Notes under the pieces: model-generated | The model's database searches: none | What the model saw: only the letters and a program-made list of their open reading frames with translations | What the model was told of the DNA's origin: nothing | Shown: positions 23,758-35,156 of the stretch, piece by piece | Position numbering within the stretch: the stretch's first letter is position 1 | How the letters are laid out: every line of letters begins with the position of its first letter | Made by a program: the position numbers and the translations under genes | Assembly: GCF_022201045.2 (NCBI RefSeq) | Contig: NC_068564.1 | Coordinates: 33,075,001-33,139,000, forward strand | DNA length: 64,000 bases | From: Citrus sinensis | Taxonomy: Eukaryota > Streptophyta > Magnoliopsida > Sapindales > Rutaceae | Direction of reading: 5' to 3'

Positions 23758-26086
23758 TAAAAGATGCAGCTCAATATTATAATTAAATTAAGTTGATGAC
23801 AATTTTTTAGCATGCATTTTAGACAATTGAACAAATTCAATGTGTATATATAAAGAAAAATACTGAAAAATGTTTTGTTCTATGAAAGAATGTTGGAATA
23901 TATAATCAAATGGGGGGGGGGGGGGGGGTCTTGAAGTGGATAAAGATTTGGTAAGTTATCTCACATCATCACTCTGATTTTAAACAACCAAATATCATAA
24001 CACAAACAATGTGTGACCATGGAAGCTCTCTTATCCATAACTTCCACTATTGGGTTGTGAACAAGTTGAAACTATAAAGCTTGAACTGAACACACATTAT
24101 TAATTATCATCTTTCACAAATTGTGTGTGAGCAATTCATGGATGTTCTGTTGTAACCCAGAAGTCTAATTTCTAATTCCAAGTTGAGACATAGGTTGAAA
24201 AAGCATTTTAGAATATATTTTTTTCATTAACATTCTTTCTTCTCAAAGCACTGGTGCCTTATATTGAAAAAATATTAATAATGAATTTTTAATCGTTAAA
24301 ATAACTTCCTATGCTTTGATAAATGAAATTTTGTTCATGTGAAAAAGATGATGCTGCATCATGTTTTAGACAAGCATGGGGCAATGTGTGGGAGTCCAAT
24401 ATTGTTACACGTTGAAGGGAAAATTAGATTTACTTTAATCCATGAGTTAAGAGTCCATGAGATTACAATCATTTATTGGTTGCATCCTAATTGATATACG
24501 TTATTTCAAGTGATATTGGGTAAAGTCGAGAAGTACTTCACCAGTAAAGCTGCTGTATTTGAAATGGAGAAATTCATGGCCAAAAAGAATTCATTAATCT
24601 AATTTAATAAAGTAATTAAAGTAATGATTAAAGAACATTGTTTTAATTAATAACCTATTAAAATTTGAATCATCAAAAGAAGTTAGCAGCTTGAGTCTCT
24701 CTTTCTTCTTAGAATACGCAAAAGGCTGCAATTTGAGTTCTAACTTTTTCAGGAAAATCCTGAATTCGTGATAGATTAAAGTGTTTTTTTTTTTTTTGCC
24801 ATTTGTTAAATTTGCCTCAGACACGAATTAATAATATGATAATGGATTTTATTTAGAAGTGCTTATGGTATTGTCAATAGTGATATCTAGAATTAAAGTA
24901 TTTGCTTCAATAACTTTCAAATAAATAACTCATAAGCACTTCTATGGAGTGTTTCCATCAATACTCTAAAGAACTTTTACAAAAATGCTTTCACCTTGAA
25001 AATAAATTTTGGAAGATTACATTTCAATTAGTTTTGTTCACCGCTTCTTGAATATTTGTTTTCGCAAGTAACTCAAGTGGGCAACTAGAGATATATATCA
25101 TCTATAAATTATATGCTCTTTGGATAGGAGATAGTCAATATGCATGCATGCATGTATGTATATATGTCGTCCTCAAATTTATTTATTTTTATGCAAACTC
25201 GCTATTAAACTATATTGTTTAATAGAGTCAGTTTTTAATATTATTAAACCGCACGGGTTCATAGTGAATTGAGAATTTACTTTATTAACCCGCATGGCTT
25301 AATAGCGTATCCACACCTAAGATACACTCTAAAATACAAAATATATATATATATATTTCAATACATTGGGGAATTGTTTTTGTTGGTCTGCTAGTGTATT
25401 AAAATGTGTGTTTTTTTATTTGTTAGTGGAATCCCCATTTTATTAAAATAAGAATGTCCTCATTAAAGAATTCTTATAGTTATTGATATTATTAGTCTTT
25501 TTCTAGTGAGGATATTAAGAATGTCAGTAAAATATAAAAAAATACATATTTCAATGCATAAATATTATATATATATATATTATCTATTTGTAGTTATTTA
25601 TATTTTACTACATTCTCAATTTAATAACGTGAAAATTTTCCTAATGGGAGAATATATATATCCAAATTCAAGTGCAACAAGCAATAAGAATCTCAACGCA
25701 TTGTGGCTTTTTATCCATTCTCTTTATCTTGTTTTATGTGTAAATTCTTTCTACTTGATTTTTTTTATTAATATGTAAGCTATTGGATCTTGTTCATTGA
25801 TTCTTTGTTTTTATCTTCCTGTCTCTGCTGCCAATTTTTATTGTCAATAATTGGCTCCCAAGGCCCACCTTCTATAGTTCGAGCATTTAATTTGCCATGA
25901 ATTTCTTCGTCACTTCATATTCAATGTCCTCTTGTTCCTTTTTATCTTCATCAATTTCCTGATGTCTTTTTTTATGCGCGCATCGTTGATTTTGGTTACA
26001 TAACTTTAATCATCGCTCATCAGCAGGAGCTTTTGCTTTATCCTGCAAAGCGAGAACCCGCTAAAAATGGTTGGTTCCCAAGACTC
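23758..26086. other. Gene-poor AT-rich stretch with simple repeats
   Basis: No credible coding region. Contains a run of 17 G at 23912-23928, a TGCATGCATGCATGTATGTA repeat near 25141, and AT dinucleotide runs near 25338 and 25568. Several ORFs of 60-90 codons are low-complexity by-products. Confidence 0.5.
23912..23928 (+). repeat. Homopolymer G17
   Basis: Seventeen consecutive G residues in otherwise AT-rich sequence. Such runs are prone to polymerase slippage, so the exact length may be a sequencing or assembly estimate. Confidence 0.9.
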
Positions 26087-26102
26087 AAGCAGTGTTTATC
26101 AT

Positions 26103-26567
26103 AACAATAGACAGTTGGTCCAATAGAAGAAACATTATACTTACGATGTTGAGTGCAAATGTTCGATTTTTCATAAGAGCATTATGAAGGTTAATTTCAG
26201 TTCTTCCTTAATTATTAATTAATTGAGTGGAGACAGTCTCTCCCTTACAAAATGTGAGTGGAGTATGCACCCCCCCTTACAATGTTGACTGCAAAGGTTC
26301 GATTTTTCATAAGAGCATTATAGAATTTAACTTCAGTTCTTCCTCAATTATCAATTAATTGAGTGAAGACAGTCTCTCTCTTACGAAATGTGAGTGGAGT
26401 AGACACCCCTCGAATATGAGAGAGGATTTAAAATATTTTGACAAGTGCTTCAGTGGGTTAACGTATGGCGGTGGTCTCAGTTGTTTAGCACGATTGTAAA
26501 TATTATAATTGTAATGTCTGATGTAATATCAGTAACAATATATGTATAATAGAATTAAAAAAAAAAA
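26103..26567 (+). mobile_element. tRNA-derived SINE with duplicated body, 16-bp TSD
   Basis: Flanked by a perfect 16-bp direct repeat AAGCAGTGTTTATCAT at 26087-26102 and 26568-26583, and ends in a poly-A tract, the signature of L1-type retroposition. A B-box-like motif (AATGTTCGATTTTTC) follows a degenerate A-box (CAGTTGGTCCAATAG). The body from about 26141 to 26276 is repeated from 26277 to about 26410 with few changes, so the B-box and the downstream TGTGAGTGGAGTA motif are each present twice. Related to the elements at 29680 and 32690. Confidence 0.85.
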
Positions 26568-26583
26568 AAGCAGTGTTTATCAT

Positions 26584-28789
26584 TCTCATTACATGTATAT
26601 TACACATGAATCTAAACAGGGCAAACGTATCGTTACATTGATCTATATAAAAATATCTTGAAGCTTAAAATTCGCATATGTATGATACGTAGATTAAAGG
26701 AGTAAATATACACGTTAGTGGCAAATAATTAGCTTTCAAGAAATTCACGGGTGCCTGATACGGAGGGATTGTGTAAGCACACTAAAATAGCAAAAGCAGA
26801 AGCGAGGGAAGCTTTCAAATCCAAAACTCCAAAACCAACAAATAAAACTAAAACCATCATTCTTTTTAACGTGGAGAGATGTGTACAAACACATATAGAC
26901 TAAGCAGAAGCAAAGATAATAAGTGATAAAAAAAAAAATGAAAATATAAAAAAAAATAAAATAAAATAAAGAGGGAGATGGTCACACAAAACAAAGCCAT
27001 ATAGCATGATAATGTTTATCCTCCAAATCTTTGTTGGAGTGCGGTTATTCTTAGGTCTCGCAGCCCATGCGGTGGGTGGAATTGATTCTTGCACGTTGGC
27101 TTTTTGGTGGGTTTTTTTATTTTTTTATTTTTTATTTTTTTATTTGGCTTCTCTCTCATTTCAGTGCTTAAAGGGGGAAAAGCAAAAGCTAACAGAAAGT
27201 GCTTCTAATGGGTTTAAAAAGCAAAAGTTGACGCCCGTGCCTTGCCCCCATCGGCCCACCGCACACCTCACCTTTTGAAGCCCTCCACTACGTCCTGCTC
27301 TATTGCCGCTTTGGTTATGAAACATTATCGCATGTTTTCTACAAAAATGATTCTTCGCCATCTAAATTAGTGCTCAATGGTGCCACGCTCACAAAAACAT
27401 GTACGGCAAAGTAAGTATTATTAACAATGCCGCCGGTAGTGAACTTGCAATAGCATAAAGTTACGCTTAATTAAGCTCCCCAACAAATGATAAATCATAT
27501 CTTATGCCTTTTTCTTTTCTTTTTTCACTGTATGTGTAATCCACTTTATGACCAATTTCCATTATTCAAGATTCCAAGTCGCCGGTCGGTTACGTCATTT
27601 GTTCAAGAAAATTTGCATAGTTCACGTTGAATATGATCCACACACGAAGGGCATGCATGTAGTAGTTGGATCACTATTTCTCAATGCACAAATACTGTGC
27701 AGCCCATGAATTTGAAAAACAGTAGCATGTTTTACTAGGGGCAAATTGCTCAATCCATCAACTACAGCCCAAGAAGAAGCCCACAAAAATGTAATTAATA
27801 TAGGAATTTTTTAATAAATTTGAAAACCAGAATTATTATTATTATTATTATTTTAATATAATATTATTAGTATTAATTTTTTGCATTATAATTATGAATA
27901 TAAATTAATAATTGATTATTCAATACTATTTTATTATATTAAAAATATAATATAATATTACATTATTTAGTAATATTACAATAATTGATGTATATAAAAA
28001 TTAATTATTTTTAAATATTTAATATAACTAATAATAAATATTTAAATATGAATAAATTTGATGAATATTAATTTTAAATTAATAATAATATAAATAATGA
28101 TAAAAATATATTATTACGCATACTACATAACCCTTACTTAGATTGTTTATCACAATTCATTTGTTAGTAAATATATTACAACAATTGTATCACTTTATTA
28201 TTGGGTGATTATCTTGTGGTATGTATAAATTTTTATTCAATCATCCTAAGATGACTTTTAAACTAATCTTGTAGGTTCTAAATATTTATTTGTGTTGTTA
28301 TATTGTTTAGAGAATATTTTATTAAATTATTTGTTTCGATCTTTATTTCAAACGTTACATATTTAGAAAATACATAAAAATAAATGTTATACTTCTGAAA
28401 ATTTAAGGCTATAAGCTTCAATTCTTATGAAGAACTATAATATTTTTTAACATTTATACTAAAAATAAATGTTTAAAATTTAAGACTTTCATATTTAGTA
28501 TTTTTCCAAGTACTAATAAATATTATTTTCTAAATATATAATTTGAATTAATTACAAAAAATATTAATACACTATAGTATAACATCAAACATTATATAAA
28601 TTTGTTATAATACAATACTAATGCAATATAGCATAAAATAATACATCTATATTAGAATAATCCAAAATAATAGAGTACCAGACACACCCATAGTGTATGC
28701 CGAAACGAAAGCACTTTTTCAAATGGTTGACTTGAAAGCTTTTTTTTTTTTTTCTTTTGATGCGAAAGTAAACCTTTCGTTGCGAAAAT
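26584..28789. other. Gene-poor stretch, AT-rich
   Basis: No gene supported. About 27150-27300 is less AT-rich, but the overlapping ORFs on both strands resemble no protein. 27830-28620 is an extremely AT-rich block with ATT repeats that may be an old MITE core without recognisable ends. Confidence 0.45.
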
Positions 28790-29100
28790 TGGTTGAAATT
28801 CAGTTGGAACATTGCCCGTCAAACAAACAAATTCCACATTTTCAAGAACTAACTTTGCTAAAGAATAAGTGAAGCTATTATAATTTCTTACAACATGGTG
28901 GAACTTAGATTCTCCTCAAGCTTTTCAGTTTGTTTTGAATTTAAGAGATTACCAAAAATTTCAGTTTGACTACCCTTTTTGTTTAAAACCAAGCTCACAA
29001 CCTCCTCAACATTTGTTTCAACTATCAATGGAAGGCAATTAACTTGCGCTGCAATTTCTTGTATCCCTAGTCTAGCAGCTTCAGCTGCAATTTCTATCAG
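28790..29100 (-). pseudogene. RNase H-like (RVT_3) retroelement remnant
   Basis: The minus strand encodes EIAAEAARLGIQEIAAQVNC, then LPLIVETNVEEVVSLVLNKK and a GSQTEIFG segment. After a frame change near 28890 it continues as FHHVVRNYNSFTYSLAKLVL. This order (AEA.AARLGL; IVE(S/T)D..EVV; NKKGS.TEI; HV.R..N..AHSLAKLA) is that of the plant RNase H-like domain found in non-LTR retroelements and related genes. The expected Asp after VET is replaced by Asn, and the frame is broken. No reverse transcriptase domain lies upstream, so it is an isolated fragment. Confidence 0.7.
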
Positions 29101-29666
29101 TGAAAGCTTTATTAATTGTGAGCAATTGGGTTTTGTAAAATTGCATAAAATGAGGGAAAGAAAATTAAATGAGAGTAGCATTCAAGGTGGTTAAAATGTT
29201 CCCTACCGCTGAAAAAAAATTAAGCTGCAGATGAAAATATATTAATGGAAATGGGAGTGTTTCAACTTTTTTTGTTTTTGGTTTTAAATATTATATTATA
29301 AATTGAAACAAATTCCAGTTTCGGAAATGTGGTTGACAGCTTTGTTTTCGGAGGTGGGGTTTATGCCTTGTGGGTTGCAGCTGGATGAAATGAGAATGAC
29401 AATGTGAAAAATTTAATTATATGCAGCCTACGGCACCCCTCAACCAATCATAGGACTCCACAATATGCAACAAGTGATTGTACCAAATGGATTAATTAAA
29501 CTTAATTAGAGGCATAATCTGTCCCACTAACAGAAATTGCATGAATTTTGCACCTGCCTTTTGGGTGCAATAAGAGCCTAACACGTATTTTCCAAGGGCA
29601 ACGTTTTATATTATTAATATAATTTTCCATGTTATAGAAAAAAAAATACTGTTACAACGACTAACC
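29101..29666. other. Intergenic, no gene seen
   Basis: AT-rich sequence between the RNase H fragment and the next SINE, with no reading frame or repeat boundary that I can support. Confidence 0.45.
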
Positions 29667-29679
29667 ACAACCCTTTTCA

Positions 29680-30075
29680 GCCCAGCCAAGTGGTGAATCA
29701 CTACCCTCAAAATTAAGTATGACTATGAGGATAGTAGTTCGAGTCTTCATGAACTCAACCGCCTTCAATTAAGTATGATTGTGTAATAAGGATAGTGGTT
29801 CGAGTCTTCATGAACTCAACCTTCCTCAATTAAGTATGATTATGTAGAGTTTATTTATAAGTATTTCTCCCTTGCGAAATACGAGTGGAGTAAAGACATC
29901 ACTCGTCTGTAAAAGTTATTTGTTTGGACATGTACTTCATAGAATTTAATGTAATAATGTAAATTCTAGTTATATATTTGATTGTAAATATTAGTGTAAT
30001 GATATACTATTAAAGCTGTTGTAAATATCTATGTAATACAGTAATCTAACGTGTAATCAGTATTAAAAAAAAACT
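29680..30075 (+). mobile_element. tRNA-derived SINE with tandem B-box units, 13-bp TSD
   Basis: Flanked by a perfect 13-bp direct repeat ACAACCCTTTTCA at 29667-29679 and 30076-30088. An A-box-like AGCCAAGTGG lies near the start. Two B-box-like motifs (TAGTTCGAGTC and TGGTTCGAGTC) lie within a 56-61-bp unit (beginning AATTAAGTATGA at 29711, 29767 and, partially, 29828). The 3' body (GAAATACGAGTGGAGTAAAGACA) matches the other SINEs, and the end is A-rich. The TSD, A-tail and tRNA-like head make the SINE call firm. Confidence 0.85.
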
Positions 30076-30130
30076 ACAACCCTTTTCAAGTATGATCTTT
30101 TACATTGAAGATATACATATATAAAAGCCC

Positions 30131-30169
<39 letters not shown>
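30131..30169 (+). repeat. (TTA)13 microsatellite
   Basis: Uninterrupted TTA trinucleotide repeat of about 13 units, 40 bp downstream of the SINE target duplication. Confidence 0.9.
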
Positions 30170-30170
<1 letters not shown>

Positions 30171-31401
30171 ATGTTAATTCTAAGGATTTGGCTATGTTGG
30201 AATTGCTCTAAGGTAGAGCACCCCTTCACAACCACACTATCAAAGTTATAATGAATTTTTTACTATTTATCAGTTTGTATATGTGGCTGAAATTCGTGCT
30301 CCACCGTAAATCTACTCCAACATATCTATAACTTAATTTTAATTATACTTTTATTCCTCCATGTTTGGGTGTTGAGTTGTAAAAAGCCCTCTACTGATAT
30401 TTTTAAAAGCCATTTTCAACAAGACAACAACTCCAACATAACATCCGTTTGGTCCAAACTACAAGAGTGGGATTAACTTGTTCAAACCAATGTCTAAATT
30501 AAGTATATTCGTTTTATCCTCTAATGCTATGCGTTACCTTTATCATTCAACTGGAAACGATCTAGTGGGTGCTGAGTCTTTACCCATGAGGATGGCATGA
30601 ACCAAATCAAAATTGATAATAAGAAGTAACAAATTTATATTTTATCACAATCATTGATTCATTGCTAATATATTCAAGTGTTTTTATTGTTCAGCTTTCT
30701 CGAGCCCAACACTTGCAAATTGACTCATTAAGAAGAGACAAAAGTTTATTCAAATAATTGTCACAACATATCTGGCAGAGTTTAAAATGATGCTGTTGTT
30801 TATGTGCGTAAATACAAATCCTTTAATCACTTATTAAATTGATTAGCGTGAGTTGGGATAGCAACTTCTTGTTTTGCTCATTGGGTTGTGTTTGTATTGT
30901 TGCTTTGAAAATTATTTTTAATTGTTTCTTTTTGTTTCCTATCATACCACAAAGGGAAGACTCTCGAGATACGTATACATTATGATGGCCACAATGCGTG
31001 CATTAAAAAAGAAATTGCAGATCTTTTAAAAGATTGCTGAATTTCATAACAACTTTGTACCGGTAAATTAAAATCTTGGAGCTAAGACTAATAAATGAGT
31101 AGGTTTCTCATCGAGATTATGACCCCCAAGATATAGAATGCGGAACAATAATTTTGTAAGAAATTCGGTTTGAAGGTAATCAAAAGATAACAACGTTTAG
31201 ATGTTCTCCATGCCCAAAAATGAAAATGTGGTTTTAATAGTATAATAATTAGTCACTTTTACCAAAAATCACCTGAAATAAAAAAATTTAAGCTGATGCA
31301 TACAAATTAATAGTAAGAAATGGTTAACTCTATAGATAAGTATATTAGTAAATAAAATCCATCAATTTATTAATTTTAAAAGTTGAGAGTACATTTTCAA
31401 T
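30170..31401. other. Intergenic, no gene seen
   Basis: AT-rich sequence with no supported gene or repeat boundary. Confidence 0.45.
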
Positions 31402-31409
31402 GTGAGTGG

Positions 31410-32388
31410 GCAAAATACTCGATCCGACCCGATAAATTTCGGATTCAGATCGGATCAGGTTGTAAAGCAAACCCAATCAGATGAAAACGGTGAAACCTGA
31501 TCGGGTTACTTAAAAAGAAAAATCTAAACCTAAGCACACGCACGCCACACACACAAATCACAAATCCACATTTCACAATACATACACAAACACAAGTCAG
31601 GCGCACACACACACATAAACAGTTACAAACAAACACAATAACACATTAACAACAGCACACGCAGCAACAACAAGCCACTGCTGACAATTGGCAACGTACG
31701 GCCACTCACATACCCACAGTCTCCCTTGCCTGCAAGTCACTACCGACAGCCAACCCCCAACCTCCCCCAAACAAACGAATCACAAACACACACAACCAAA
31801 GCCGACGCCAACCGAAGCCGAAAGCCAACACTAGACATAGCAATCGCCAAGAGTCGATGCCAACCGATGCTGCTCCGCAAGGATTGTGACATGATCTGCC
31901 AATATGTTGCTACGAAGTACCGGATATGTTGTGCCACCTTCACGCCTTTAATCCTCCACCATCACCCAATCCGATTCAAGGTCCATTCGAACCAGGCAAG
32001 CAAAAACCCAAATTTTGGCTATTGACTTTGGGTTTTGGAAGCTCTGAGCCTTTGATAGTGATGCTATAGATGTATATTATATATTGTGTGAAAGATTAAT
32101 GTTTAATTGGTATTTGGTGGTTGTTAATAATTAGTAATTATGTATTGTTGAATTTCACCCGACTTGAATTTACTCGAATAACCCGAATTGACCACCCAAA
32201 TCTAATATGAATGACATCTGGTCCGCATATGATCTGATCCAAATTCAATCTGATTTTTTGAACCAATCTGATCCAATTCAAATTATAGGTTCGAGTTGAG
32301 TTTGGATGAATTTTCATTAAACCCAATTAACCCGAAATCCGATCGGATTGATTCGAACCTGATCCGAATTTGATTTTGCCCAGTCCTA
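31410..32388. mobile_element. hAT-like non-autonomous element, 979 bp, 8-bp TSD
   Basis: The right end read inward is TAGGACTGGGCAAAATCAAA. The left end begins GCAAAATACTCGATCCGA, apparently lacking the first ~9 bases. The 8-bp direct repeat GTGAGTGG occurs at 31402-31409 and 32389-32396. Subterminal regions are full of GATCCGA/CGGATCGG-type inverted motifs. A terminus resembling (T/C)AGG.(C)TGGGCAAAA and an 8-bp duplication are typical of hAT MITEs. The core (31520-31830) is unusually rich in CA/CACACA and contains no transposase frame. Confidence 0.75.
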
Positions 32389-32689
32389 GTGAGTGGGCCG
32401 TTGTTAAATGTTACTCGAAAAAAAATTATAATCTTATGCAATTTTTAGTAAGGCAATACTATAAATTAATTTAACAGCAACAAAAAATTCATGAATTTCC
32501 ACTGCAATTACCTATTTTCATTTTTCATAGTCATGTAATTGATTATAGATTGTGTGAATCAAATTGTTTGAACTAGTTAACTAAGGAAGGAAGTGCACCT
32601 TAAATTCCAGCCTATCCTTTCCTTTTTTATTGGTTTTAAATTGAAAGTCAAAAGCAAAAATGGTGAAATGTTGTGATATATATAATTTT

Positions 32690-32997
32690 TTTTAGAATTA
32701 TATGAGACTAATGCTCAGATTACAATTCATATTATATGAGATTTACAACTGATATTTACAATCAGACAATTACTGAGCCTAATTTACATTAATTATTATA
32801 TAGCACTGGCCAAATTTTATATTCTCTAATATTCGAGGGGTGTCTACTCCACTCACATTTCGAAAGGGAGAAGACTGTCTTTACTTAACAATTAAGGAAG
32901 AAAATAAACCCCTACATGCATCGCGGGAGCTCGAACCGCTGCATTCATAATTGTGAGTACAAGATCTTGGCCACTGGGCTAAGGCCCAATTGGTTGC
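32690..32997 (-). mobile_element. tRNA-derived SINE on the minus strand, 18-bp TSD
   Basis: Flanked by a perfect 18-bp repeat TGTGATATATATAATTTT at 32672-32689 and 32998-33015. On the minus strand it begins AACCAATTGGGCCTTAGCCC, with an A-box (TAGCCCAGTGGCCAAG), a B-box (GCGGTTCGAGCTCC), and then the shared body AATGTGAGTGGAGTAGACAC. It has a single copy of the body, unlike the SINE at 26103. The tRNA-like head is too degenerate and lacks the 3' arm needed for a tRNA gene. Confidence 0.87.
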
Positions 32998-33015
32998 TGT
33001 GATATATATAATTTT

Positions 33016-34204
33016 AATTGTCCAAATTTCTCGTTAATTTATTCAATCGACTAGAATTTCGAACATATATGTTCGATTTGCCCTTTTTGGTCTTAAATTT
33101 ATTTCTAGAAAAACCTTTGGTCAGGTGGAATCATTATAAATTCATAAAGACAAGACACTATCCTATCCCCGAGAGGCATGATTTTTTCGTTCTATCGATC
33201 ACCAAGGTGCCAACGTGTCACAAGCTAGGTCGCGTCCGAGCTTGCATATCACACTGAATTAGTGCCATTTGGCGACAACCGTGTAAATTCGTACGAGATA
33301 ATCCCACGCGCCACTGAGCGTAGTTGAGATCCCTTATTCGATTTTTTTCTGTCACAAAATTTCGCCGTACATAATTCGCTGATTCTTTCCGATATCGAGT
33401 GAGAATCGAGTAACAGTTCTCATGAAAAATAAGAAAAAGTATGCAAAGGCATGATTCCACTATATAATACAAAATGATACGATTCTGGCATCGCTTTTGA
33501 CTTTGTATTATATAAAATAAATTAATAAAAGATACTATTTATGTATGTAAACGAGCATTGTGTGAAATTATTTCATGGAGAATCTTAATATTAGGCTGTA
33601 TATAATGGTATTAGCATAAAACTTTTTATTCTAATTAATAATAGTAACTTCTATGAAAAAATAATAATAGCAATAATTACCCACATAATATATGGTAATT
33701 ATATAAACAAATATGTTCATGGTTTAATTTAAAATATTAAAAATCTGCTAATAGTTGCATAAAATATATATCGAGAATTGTTTAAATATAAAATTTAAAA
33801 ATCTTCTTCAAAATTATACTTTCAAATAAATAAAAAACTTTTTTTGTGGGTGCTGCTAAGTAACAGCTGCTGTAAATTACAACTCATTCACAATAACGTG
33901 AACAATAATAGCAAGTGGTGAGACCCGTATGATTTTTGAAGAAACTATAAGTTGTATATTACACTAAAAACTATTTCTAACCAACATCAATAATAGGGGG
34001 AGAAAGTCACTAGGCTAAAAATAAAATATTGTTGTGTTAATAAATATTATTATTTAACATAAAACAATTTCAGTTTTCGTAATAAAAATTAAATGGTATT
34101 ACATTAACAAATATCAATTATGGAAAAGTTTTTGATACTCCTAATCGGCTAATCGCGGCTCCGTTATTTGAAGATAAAATTCCTGCTTTTCAACAGGCAC
34201 AAGT
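33016..34204. other. Intergenic upstream of the SAMDC gene
   Basis: No gene supported. 33130-33440 is less AT-rich and contains a CCGATATCGAGTGAG-like stretch without an identifiable domain. 33500-34130 is AT-rich. Confidence 0.4.
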
Positions 34205-34216
34205 GCTTTCACGCGC

Positions 34217-34284
34217 CACGTGGTCAAGTTGGGCTAGCAAGAAGAGACTTGCCCCAGCACTGAAAAAAGAAAAGCCGCCACGTG
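34217..34284. promoter_or_regulatory. Pair of G-box elements upstream of SAMDC
   Basis: Two CACGTG palindromes, both as GCCACGTGG, lie at 34217-34222 and 34279-34284, about 120-190 bases before the TATA element. The extended ACGTGG core is the class bound by plant bZIP (ABF/GBF) factors. This would fit stress or abscisic acid responsiveness of a polyamine gene; the function is inferred, not shown. Confidence 0.6.
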
Positions 34285-34404
34285 GACGGCGTCCCATACG
34301 TACACGGACAGCAGAAACGCAAACAAAATCCCTAACGCCACTCCCTTCTAAGTTCCACTGTATTTATAACTATCGCCACTCTCTTGCCCCTGTTCGTGGC
34401 CCTC

Positions 34405-34412
34405 TATAAATA
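34405..34412 (+). promoter_or_regulatory. TATA element of the SAMDC gene
   Basis: TATAAATA followed about 30 bases later by a CT-rich initiation-like region (34430-34470). It is correctly oriented and placed for the long uORF-containing leader downstream. A second candidate (TATTTATA near 34360) is less favourable. Confidence 0.6.
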
Positions 34413-34744
34413 CTCTAGCGTCCCCCCTCTTCTCTTCCTCACATACACACGCAGAAGCCTCCCCTCCAAACCGGTAACTGCTGCTTATTTCACTTCCCTC
34501 GCACTCTCTCTCTTTCTCTCTCTCGCTCGCTTACCACTATTTCGTCTCGTTTGTTTTCTTCCAGCGTTGCTTTCCAGAATTCTCTCGTGAGTATTCCAAT
34601 ATAGAATTTTGAATACGTTGTTCTTGTTAATTCCTATATTTTTATGCTTGGGTTCTTGATGCTTTCTCGATTTGTTTGTTATTAGATGTGAATTTGGTTT
34701 CATTTTTGTTTGGATTTCAGAAAAAAAGTTAAAGAAAAGCGTGA

Positions 34745-34753
34745 ATGTTGTAA
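34745..34753 (+). promoter_or_regulatory. Tiny uORF of SAMDC (ATG TTG TAA)
   Basis: A two-codon upstream ORF whose stop codon shares its last A with the ATG of the larger uORF (ATGTTGTAATGG). This one-base overlap is the classic arrangement in plant AdoMetDC leaders. In Arabidopsis the tiny uORF governs access of ribosomes to the next uORF according to polyamine level. Confidence 0.88.
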
Positions 34754-35013
34754 TGGAGACCAAAGGCGGCAAAAAGAAGTCCAGTAGTTGTAAAAATTCC
34801 ATTCAATACGAAGTTCCCCTCGGCTACAGCATTGAAGACGTTCGTCCCAACGGTGGCATCGAGAAGTTCCGATCTGCTGCTTACGCCAACGTACGCCGTC
34901 GTTTCTTTCTTCCCCCCCCCCCCCTCTCTCTCTTCATATTTTTGCAGATTTATTGATATTGTTGTGTGTGTGTTTGTTTGTTTGTTTTGCAGTGCGTGAG
35001 AATGCCTTCTTGA
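34753..35013 (+). CDS. Conserved regulatory uORF of SAMDC (52 residues)
   Basis: Two exons, 34753-34890 and 34993-35013. The predicted peptide starts METKGGKKKSSSCKNSIQYE, continues VPLGYSIEDVRPNGGIEKFR, and ends CVRMPS. This matches the strongly conserved plant SAMDC uORF peptide, usually 50-54 residues and ending VRKPS or similar. Excess spermidine/spermine makes ribosomes translate this peptide and stall or terminate, lowering translation of the main ORF. The leader has introns at 34587-34720 (before the uORFs) and 34891-34992 (inside this uORF). The second has a run of 13 C near its 5' end. The main ORF starts 143 bases after the uORF stop. Confidence 0.9.
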
Positions 35014-35156
35014 TATCCGTCCGATACGCCCCCATTGCTTCTTCCTTCGATAGCGTAGAGTAGTAGAAATTCAATCTTTTATTTTCTTTCTCGTTTTGTC
35101 TCACTAAAATTAAATAAAAAGCGTTCTCTGGAAACGAAAGTCTACCCAACCCAGTC

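Noticed and set aside
24341..24365. GATGATGCTGCAT resembling the 3' half of miR172
   Set aside because: Only about 13 bases match, the first part of miR172 is absent, and the match is explained by a small palindrome (ATGATGCTGCATCAT). No precursor hairpin is seen.
31726..32025. 99-codon frame in the hAT-like element
   Set aside because: The reading is created by CA-rich sequence, and no transposase or host domain could be recognised.
32940..33000. tRNA-like A- and B-box sequences suggesting a tRNA gene
   Set aside because: The TSD, the shared SINE body and the lack of a complete cloverleaf and acceptor pairing show it is the head of a SINE.
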